From the NCBI RefSeq assembly GCF_014356525.2, contig NC_052505.1:26970549-27034548 (forward strand): a stretch of DNA of 64,000 bases. The letters run 5' to 3'. Positions within the stretch are counted from its first letter, which is position 1, and each line of letters starts with the position of its first letter. A program made the translations under genes and the position numbers. Below, one piece after another: positions 55,868 through 64,000 of the stretch. The stretch is from Nilaparvata lugens. Lineage: Eukaryota > Arthropoda > Insecta > Hemiptera > Delphacidae. The notes under the pieces are model-generated. The model was given only the letters and a program-made list of their open reading frames with translations. It was not told the origin of the DNA and ran no database searches.

Positions 55868-56153
55868 AGTCCGTGCAAATTTACTTCAGACTTGCAGGAA
55901 TATGCAGCACAGAGAAATGGAGGGTGATCGGATTACAGTGATTAATAGAGTAATGAGTGGAAGCGCAGTTGCCAATTTGTCAGTCGTCTGACCGCTTTCA
56001 GACAGGTAACTTCGCATGTGTAGCATGAGCACATGAATAGTCACTAGAAGTTGGAGATCGCTGGCTGCTTCAAAACGGCAACTTCGCGCCTCTGTATCCC
56101 TCCCGATGTATGCTATCTCTGCTGCGCATGTCGGAAGTAAATTTGCACGGACT
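55868..56153. mobile_element. 286-bp MITE with perfect 20-bp TIRs
   Basis: AGTCCGTGCAAATTTACTTC at 55868-55887 is exactly complementary to 56134-56153. The interior is non-coding and GC-richer than its flanks. The flanks carry TA-rich bases, so a TA target site is possible. Confidence 0.85.
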
Positions 56154-57986
56154 ATATAATTATAGGAAACCACTTTTGCAAAGTTTGACTGACTTGGTCA
56201 GTTATATATATCTGCCTCAATAAGTTCTTTGCCACCCCTAACATGTGTCACCTCTAGGCACTGGCCTAGTATACCGCCTATTGGGAAAGCCGGCTCTGTA
56301 TTGTAGATTTTACGAGATCGATGTCTCTTTGAGATTGTCTCGTACATCGATGGATTCAAGTAGGAAATGTGGTATCCAATAAATAGCTTGGTTCAAAAAC
56401 AAATTATTAATTTCAATGATAAGTTATGTGAATCGTCATTTTGAATTTTCAAGAGATGCTGTTAAATATAATGGCAATAATACTGTAGCCTACATCATGT
56501 CGCAACCATGTTGTATGATAGTATAATATAGCCTAACATTGAACAGAAATCTTCTTTGGGATTTGGGATTATCGTTCTCTTATTATCTCTCTCAAGCTTG
56601 AAGCATCCTCTTAAGATTTAGATCATTACGTAATGTAGGCCCAACTTTAAAATATTTGAAGCATACATAGAATAGCCTACAATGATTTACTTCAACATTT
56701 ATCAATTATTCAGCAGTATGCTCGCGACTGTAATTATTATAGCTAAAATAAAGAAAATTTAATCAATCGGAATTCCTCTGCAAATTTGCTACTGATTAAG
56801 TTATTGCAGTTATTTCAGTATATTGCTATACTGATTGTTTGTTTATTTTCTCAAGTTATGTGATTGACCTCTCCACGATTCACGTGTATTATATGATTGA
56901 TGCCGTTTTAACTTTTTAAGGCTATAGAAAGTCAAAATTAGATACACGTGTCTCAAAATCTATTAGGTGGTTATGAATTTGCAAGCATCAATCTGATAAA
57001 TAGCCCCACTTTAAACCAGTATTTCGCGAAACAGTAATTTGAGAAGCAGAAACCTTCTAGTTATTATAATTAACATCGTCATTATTGGGTAGTTCAATTT
57101 TCTCAATCTAACGACCTCTTTCAGTCATTTGAAAAATTTGAATAATTACTTCGATTCCAGATCAAGAGTTCATTTCTTTTTATCTGGCGAAGGAAATTTC
57201 ACTTTTCATCTGTTACTATATCGTAAAACTCTACAATTATTGTATTTTTTTCTTACTATTTAAGGAGATGTAAACATCGACGAGGAAAATTATTCATAAA
57301 TCCACCAGTTAATCAAACTGGCTGAGAAAATTGAAAATGACTGATAATTATTGGATATATCTATAGCCAATATTGCCAGTCTACGTAATATTAAAGTTTT
57401 TTCTGCTTTCTTGTAAACCATAGGCCTACATAGGCTACGTTAGAATGGCGATGACTATAAGGGTTGAATTAATCAATAATACAGTATAACATTAATACAG
57501 TATAAGCATAGATGAAGGATAAGCGTAAGCCTATATTCCTTGTCTCTGGTATAAGTTAATATTCATGAGTTGATTAGCTTACTGAAAATCTCACAAATAG
57601 CTTCAAATTTAGGTAGGCCTACATACTTTGATTTTCGTGTAAGTGGGAAGTCGGAACAGGTCAAATTTTTGGGTGTTTTGAGCATGAAACGAAACCATTC
57701 ACTGCCAATGAATAAATCATGAGAGAGCGCTGGAGCGCAGCGCAGCATCGGCAGTTATTATCTTTTACATATTTTTCATCAGCTCCTAAACCCTCATAAC
57801 CGAAAAATGTTCTCCAGTAGTCATATACTGCTGATCTTTAGTCTAGGTACTTAGTCTACATTGTTTTTTGTCAGTGTGTCGTGGAAACTTCCTAATAAAA
57901 TGAACATAGTTTATCACAAGATGCACCGGTAAACACATTGACTTATCAAAGTTTGTCAAGGAATCCAAATTAAATAGTTATTTGTA
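56154..57986. other. Spacer without supported gene
   Basis: AT-rich DNA, no recognised element or coding signal. Confidence 0.45.
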
Positions 57987-58097
57987 TATCGAGTGAAAAG
58001 TACTGTTTTTCTCCCTGAGACAAAAGTTTGAAGCCCGTGGCGAAGCCGAGGGCAACAATTTCCCTGAGGGAGAAAAAACATTTTTCACTCATGATAT
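57987..58097. repeat. Foldback element
   Basis: GAGTGAAAAGTACTGTTTTT with CTCCCTGAG at the left is the imperfect complement of CTGAGGGAGAAAAAACATTT at the right, around GGCGAAGCCGAGGGC. Confidence 0.65.
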
Positions 58098-58763
58098 ACA
58101 CAACATCTTCCTCCACCTACATTTTTTAAAAACTTCAAATAAAATAATTTTTAAAAACGTACGTGACCAAACAATGTGTTACAACATAATCTAAAAAGTA
58201 AACAGAAACAGCTGGCTTGTAATCACAGTTCTCCGCCGACAGCGCTATCTGTCGGCAAAAGTTGTAACAACAATGGCCGCCACAACTACAGCTATGATGA
58301 AGTTCCCGTTTCAAATTTGATAAGTTCATGAGGAATACTCGTTGGCTGGTACTTTGAATAACATGGAATAAAAAAAATTACATTTTTTTAGTATAGTGAT
58401 ATGAAGTTGTAATCATTTTAGCATACAAACATAAATTTCATATATTGATCGAATGTCTGGTTGAGGTATTGAATTTAGTTGGTTTAATGACTACTCTATA
58501 TGCTTCCTCATCCGAGCTTAGACCTTCTAACCTATTACAATGTAAGTTTTTAAAATAGAGATGCTTCCCATGTTATTTAAATGGAGTCACTTTTCCTCCC
58601 TAGGGAGTTTTTCTGTTTTTTACTACCGTAAAGTAAATAGTACTTGAGTACTATAAGTAGTAGTGTTTATCGAGTAAAGTAAGTAGTACTTTAGACAGTA
58701 GGTGGAGGAAAAGAATATAGAAAGAAGTTTGAATATCGGACCACAGTAATCAATAGGGTTACA

Positions 58764-58870
58764 GCATAGAGAAACAATAGCATAAGTTACGAGTTAGTAT
58801 AGTAACATTAGTTATAGTTACTATAGCATAAGAAACTGTAGCATAACTTACGCTATTGTTTCTCTATGGT
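58764..58870. repeat. Foldback element, ~27-bp arms
   Basis: CATAGAGAAACAATAGCATA at the left pairs with its complement near 58843-58869. Inner ACTATA/TATAGT words also match. Confidence 0.75.
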
Positions 58871-59516
58871 TACAGTATACAATGTGATTTGTTTTAATGA
58901 ACGGACTCGTTGACATTTCTGACCAGATACGATCTTATGTTAGCTTCGTCATTTCTAAACATCAAGAGCATAGATTTCCGACATTTCTCAATGGTATCAG
59001 TCACCTGAGATTGATTCAATGATTTTCCAGTCACCTCAACTGTAATTCTATTCAATTGAACCATCGTCATGCAAAACACTCATCAATGATTAAATCTCAG
59101 ATTCCCACTTATTAACATGAAGCCTAACTTCCAGGAAGCCATAACACCAAATAATTTAATAATCCACTTTTAAATCAAATCAGTCGTATTTTAGCTCAAT
59201 TATTATTACCGACAGGAAACTAGACAAAGATCAGTAATTACTTTCTCAACTACATCCTGTTTATCACTTGAACAAGAAACACTTTCAGTAAAGGGTAATC
59301 CCAATCTATTCATGTTTATAATCTGCAATGTGAAAACATACAGGTTTAACCAAATATTCTTCCTCATAGTCAATAAGAAAATTCCGAAGTAAAAGTGATT
59401 CTAGTTTATTTATAATCTTCAATCGAAACTTATAATTGAAATCAAATACTGTGCCGTATGTTTCCTTAAAATGAATGAGAGAATCATGAGTGAAGGTATT
59501 TCCGATTTATTTATAA
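58871..59516. other. Spacer without supported gene
   Basis: AT-rich. A 61-codon minus frame at 58894-59079 shows no domain. Confidence 0.4.
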
Positions 59517-60188
59517 TCTATATATATAAAAGGAAATGGCACTCACTTACTGACTGACTCACTCGCAGAACTAAAAATCTACCGGACCAAAAACGTTCAA
59601 ATTTGGTAGGTATGTTCAGTTGGCCCTTTAGAGGCGCACTAAGAAATCTTTTGGCAATATTTTAACTCTAAGGGTGGTTTTTAAGGGTTTAAAGTTCGTC
59701 TTTTAGCATGTATATTCTTCTTATTCTCTTAATTATAATTGAAAAAAGGCCATACCATATGTTAATATAGAACTATAATCTAGAGAGAGTACCTCTTCGA
59801 AACAGTTGCTAACTGGTAACTAAATTAATAACTTTGTCAGGTAGGCATTAAGTTGAGTTGACTTTGTTAGGTTGGCACCAAGTTGAAGATTGAAATGCAC
59901 TTATCGCGGAAAAATTGACTGGGCACTGCTACTTCAATCGGAGCTATTCCTGGGAATATTATATTACTAGCCGTCAGGCTCGCTTCGCTCGCCATATCCG
60001 TTTAGCCAGACGTTTAGTCTGGACCCCCGACTGGATCATCCTAACATATTATGAAAATGCTCAAATGAAAAATGCAGGCGAGCGAAGCGAGCCTGCTGAT
60101 CTCATTCTTGGACGATCCAGTCGGGGGTCCAGGGGGCTCCGCCCCCTGGCTAGACGGATATGGCGAGCGAAGCGAGCCTGACGGCTAG
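59517..60188 (+). mobile_element. Helitron-like element, copy 2 (672 bp, TC...CTAG)
   Basis: Starts TCTATATATATAAAAGGAAA after an A and ends GACGGCTAG before a T, the A/T insertion context and TC/CTRR ends expected of Helitrons. Non-autonomous, with no Rep/helicase. The last ~225 bp are a foldback: CTAGCCGTCAGGCTCGCTTC at 59969 is the perfect complement of the 3' terminus, and a second pair of CGCTTCGCTCGCC modules lies inside. Confidence 0.8.
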
Positions 60189-61776
60189 TCATCAATAACT
60201 GTAACAGGTGAATCACGTTAGCTTAATATGAATAGAGCTCAATATACAGAGCGAATCTCTGGAATGTAATTAGGACAAAAAACTACATTGCTACATTGAA
60301 GTTGGGACTAATGTAAGCTTCAAAGTATGCTTCAGCGGGGGTCTATTTTATTGAAACAGCTAAATAAGATGTAACTTAGTTTGTTATATTGCCCAAATAC
60401 AAATGTCTCATCAAATGAGGTTAATATATGAAGAGAATTGAGGTCTATTTCCACTAGTCAGTAGAAATATTTGAAATTATTGTATTGGAACAACATATTA
60501 TTTAGAAACTATGCCTTGTTTATGTTCAATACAAAAGTTTTATCAATTAAGGTATAATTATTACATTGGTTCTTCGAAAGCTCCTAAAAGAATATAGCTG
60601 TGTGATGAAATTAGCAGAAAAGATTGTAAACAATTGTAAACAATTAAGCTATTTGACATGCTTATGATTCATTAATTTATTCACTTATATACCCACGAAG
60701 CCATGATCTCTCATACGTCATACCAATTCGGAAGTTTTATCACGGTATAATACTAGTGTTCATTCATGATTGAATTATAGTATCCATAGACTACAGAGAT
60801 TCCGTATCGACAGATTCACAGCATTTAATTGGGATTTTCGTTCAATAATAATTAATTATAGTATCGATAGAATCACTAAGCCATGGAGAAGATAGCTAGC
60901 CTATGGAGAACGGATATACTGGCACTGAAATAAAACCTATTCTGAGGTCGAAATGTTTTTATGATTCTAATGAGCTCACGTGGTGAAGTTTTGTCCCCAT
61001 TTGGTGATACCAAAACTCGTTCGGATCTGGACGAAAAAATCACCCAAAGTGCGTCATGAACATGGAAAGTAGGCTACGATATCAGCGGGAGAAGGCCAAA
61101 TAACAAGAAAAACATCACTGTCCATTTTTATTAACCGTGAAATGATCTCACAGCCAACTAGTAAGATAAACTATGATAATTATTATTCATAAGAAGTCTG
61201 TGTTTTCAACAAAAATATCAATATTTTTATCGAAACAACAGCATAGCCAAAACAATAAACAGGAACGATTTTCAATCGTAGAAAATATAAAAAATATTGA
61301 CATTGCCTGTTTGATGGACTAGAATGCCTTGAAAAGTTTCCAGTAAATCAATGCTTAATCATTGATAATCTTTCAATATTCTGTCATGATAAGAAAATAA
61401 TGGAAGTATATGCTATACATAGTATATCCTAATAATAGATAGCAGGATTCAATAGCAGGATTGTAGTACTATTTTAAATGGAGAAAATCGATGCTTGTTG
61501 CTTGCATAACTTCATTCTTATAATTATTGGATTAATAGCTTGAATGAGATTGAACAGTAGTCTATATAGTGAAACTACACCAATACACACGCTTCAAATG
61601 ATTATATTATATTGAAGGGACGATAGTCCGATGCGGGAGAGCGGAAAGCTCTCAGAGTGATTTTTTGTGTAATTTTGAATATTATTACTGTACTTGCTCC
61701 AGAAGATTTCATACACGTAGTAGAGTCTTAGTAAGCTTAGCAAATTACTCTGTCCTAGCAAATTACTTATTCTGTA
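60189..61776. other. Spacer without supported gene
   Basis: AT-rich DNA, no recognised element or coding signal. Confidence 0.45.
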
Positions 61777-62015
61777 CCAGCAGGTAACCCGTGCTCCGCA
61801 AGGGTCGATTTCAAAAATTGACAAACTAAAACTTGATGTAATGAAATCTTGAAGAATTAAAAATAGGCCTTATAACCTTCCTCGGTTAGTTAAGAATCTA
61901 TATGCGAAATTTCAAGTTAATCAGTCCAATAGTTTAGACTGATGATGCGTCAAACATAATTTTTCTCTCCCGTACGTGTTGTATAAGCCAGTTCTTTACT
62001 TTATTATAGTATAGA
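61777..62015 (-). mobile_element. Short Helitron-like element, copy 1
   Basis: On the minus strand it starts TCTATACTATAATAAAG after an A and ends CCCTTGCGGAGCACGGG plus TTACCTGCTGG before a T. The GC-rich hairpin close to the end fits a Helitron terminus. About 240 bp, non-coding, about 75% identical to 62683-62924. Confidence 0.65.
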
Positions 62016-62196
62016 TAAGTCAAGATTATTTTTTATTTTGATAATAATTGTAACAAATTTATTCAATTTGTGATACAAAGTTTACATAAGATATAAAATA
62101 TATATATTTTCTGTAAATTATTACAATTTTGTTGATACTTTCAATTTCAGCATGGAACTATTAAACTAAAATTAATCTATTTCTGCTCTTAAAAGA

Positions 62197-62221
62197 GTCC
62201 CTTGCGGAGCACGGGTTACTC
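62197..62221 (+). repeat. Isolated 3' end of the short Helitron-like family
   Basis: GTCCCTTGCGGAGCACGGG followed by TTACT matches the terminal hairpin of the two neighbouring elements in opposite orientation. Confidence 0.6.
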
Positions 62222-62314
62222 CTGTTCGCAATATTATGATGACAGTTTTGAGGCAGATATTACCGACAAATTTACTTGTTCATCTGAAACAAAGGAGTAA
62301 ACAGTCAAAAAGAA

Positions 62315-62390
62315 TCTGGCCTTGCTGAGATTCGAACTCGGGCCCACTGGTTGTAAAGCCAGCGTCTGAACCACTAGACCACGGCTTCTC
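62315..62390 (-). mobile_element. tRNA-derived SINE head (tRNA-Val-UAC-like)
   Basis: The minus strand has an A-box (TGGTCTAGTGG at 62381-62371) and a B-box (GAGTTCGAATC at 62339-62329), with an anticodon-like TAC at 62355-62353. The acceptor arms do not pair and the anticodon and T stems have mismatches. It is therefore a SINE head or tRNA pseudogene rather than a working tRNA. Confidence 0.6.
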
Positions 62391-62682
62391 CACAGAACAA
62401 AACAGTATAAATCGAAAGACCCCCTCCTTCGTCTTACGAAACGGCTTTTCGCGTTTCTTTGCTAAGCGAACTACCAGGGCAGCATAGCACCATAGCAGAT
62501 GACGTAGGTAGTGAGTTCCACAGTGTTTGACAGTGGAGAAATGAATAGTGGAACAGTGTTTCTGATTCTCGGCCATCCCACTGCCTTGGAGGATGGCTGA
62601 TACAAATATAAATCTGATGCAATTTTAAGCATCTTAAGGGCCTCTTGATTTTAAGGGCCATCTGATGCAATTTTACTGAAAA

Positions 62683-62924
62683 GTAGCAGGTAACCCGTGC
62701 TCCGCAAGGGTCTATTTTTAAACTTGACGACCTGAAAAATTGACCGAGTGGAATCTTGGAGAGTTTGAAATAGGCCTAGAACCATCTCGGTTAATTAAAA
62801 ATTCATATGCAAAATTTGAAGTTAACCAGTCCAGCAGTTTAGACGTGATGATGCGTCAAATATAATTTTCCTATACCGTACGTGTATGTGTATGAGCCAG
62901 TTATTTCCTTTATTATAGTATAGA
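62683..62924 (-). mobile_element. Short Helitron-like element, copy 2
   Basis: Same ends as 61777-62015: minus-strand start TCTATACTATAATAAAG after an A and terminal CCCTTGCGGAGCACGGG hairpin. The last bases read CTAC rather than CTAG. Same orientation as copy 1. Confidence 0.65.
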
Positions 62925-63699
62925 TAAGTCCTTCAACTTGGTGCTAACCTAAAAAAGTGACAGAACTCAAATCTTGTTTAGAAACCTTCCTTACATTAAC
63001 ATAAATGATATGTATTCATGGCCCATGAATGAAATTTGAATATTAATTCTGAAAAATCTAGAAGGAAAATTGAAATTTGTGCTTCGAGATGCACGAGATT
63101 GTCATTTTTAGAATCTATGTGCAAAATTTGGAGATCTAAATCATTCTCGTTTTTCCGGTATGCAATCCACAAGTTGACATGTTTTGATGCGAACAAACAC
63201 AACCCTACTCTCTCTTATTATACAGATGAGCGAGTTCAAGTTTTGACTTCATGCGATTCTTGTTTCTTATATTTTTTTGTACCAACAAAAATTGTTTGTA
63301 TCACCACCTTGCACCTAGGATATGAGCTGAATGGAATCACGACTCAAATAATTAAGAAACTTGTGCTTACTCTGTATAATTGTGCAGAGCTCATACCACT
63401 ATATCTTTGAGAACTGTAATGATGAGATTTACGTTATAAAATCAGTGGAAATAAAAAGAACTGCAGAATTGCTGAGTCTCTGTTATCAACGCCTTCTGTA
63501 CCTATTGAATATGTGTAATTAAAGTTATTCCGGTATATCTGATCCAATATTAATTTCTGGCTCTTGTTAATAATGATCGACTATATCTCAAGTATAGCCT
63601 ATTTTATTAGTCAAGAAAATATATATTAATAAAATTATATACCGTATATATTATATTCTCATAATTCATTATGGTAGTTCATTATGTTTCTTCATAGTC
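62925..63699. other. Spacer without supported gene
   Basis: A 124-codon plus frame (63036-63410) and the opposing minus frame have no recognisable domain or codon signal, so they are not called. Confidence 0.4.
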
Positions 63700-63840
63700 A
63701 ACAATGAACAACGCCAACAGTGCGGAGGTAGAAAAGGATAAAGCTATCTGCTTTGTCTAATGATATACAAGGATAGCAAAATAATGATAATAATGAAATA
63801 ATGATACTCTTTCTTCATAACGTACTGAATCTCACTATAG
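63700..63840. mobile_element. Diverged TATAGTG MITE right half
   Basis: Shares CTTTGTCTAATGATATACAA then GGATAGCAAAA and ends CTCACTATAG, matching the right half of 24489-24707. The left terminus is not recognisable. Confidence 0.55.
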
Positions 63841-64000
63841 AAGAAAATTTGTTGTGATACTTTAGCATCGAAAATAGAAACAAAAGGGAAAATGGCGTGA
63901 GTTTGGTGGTCAATCGGAGGAAAATATAGAGTGGTTATTATTATATTATATATTTCCCAGATTTAAAGATCTTATTTTTAAGCATCCTAGCAAAACATGT

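Noticed and set aside
55622..56173. Cys-rich minus frame and overlapping plus frames
   Set aside because: They span a MITE boundary and lack a signal peptide or known Cys spacing.
62315..62390. Functional tRNA-Val gene
   Set aside because: A- and B-boxes are present but the acceptor arms do not pair and other stems have mismatches, so it fits a SINE head.

Overview
The window is eukaryotic and almost certainly an insect, most likely a hemipteran. It has AT-rich spacers, GT-AG introns of 0.5-3 kb, a ribonucleotide reductase gene closest to arthropod RnrL, an arthropod-style TCAGT initiator with a TATA box, and a dense load of Helitron-like elements, MITEs, non-LTR retrotransposon fragments and Polinton-type DNA. 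The species cannot be fixed from sequence alone. No CRISPR, rRNA or intact tRNA gene was seen.

Region 1-16 kb is accessory DNA. A ~950-bp segment at the left edge recurs in direct orientation at 13.9-14.9 kb. Between the copies lie two decayed protein-primed B-family DNA polymerase genes of the Polinton/Maverick type, both on the minus strand. The copy at 7.4-11.4 kb is long and carries only two obvious lesions. The copy at 1.4-2.3 kb is a fragment running in frame into a 21-bp minisatellite. Also present are an integrase-core fragment, an unrecognised Cys-rich ORF, a 160-bp inverted repeat pair that could be element termini, several satellites, and a perfect 40-bp palindrome beside a 30-bp minisatellite. 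Two short phase-compatible exons at 3.9-5.0 kb may belong to an unrecognised gene.

Region 16.4-36.4 kb is one complete minus-strand gene, RnrL (class I ribonucleotide reductase large subunit). It has 14 exons and 823 codons, and every catalytic residue is present. Its introns hold SINEs, MITEs, foldback elements, three different non-LTR retrotransposon fragments (all in the sense direction of the gene) and two partial duplications of exon 3' ends with their splice donors.

Region 38-54 kb holds two paralogous minus-strand genes for small secreted Gly/His-rich proteins (137 and 101 residues). Each has a 27-nt first coding exon and a phase-0 intron at the same point inside the signal peptide, plus TATA and initiator elements at matching spacing. 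A ~1.6-kb non-LTR retrotransposon 3' end lies between them.

Region 54-64 kb has no gene I can support. It contains Helitron-like elements (one 672 bp with TC and CTAG ends), a 286-bp MITE with perfect 20-bp terminal inverted repeats, foldbacks and a tRNA-derived SINE head.
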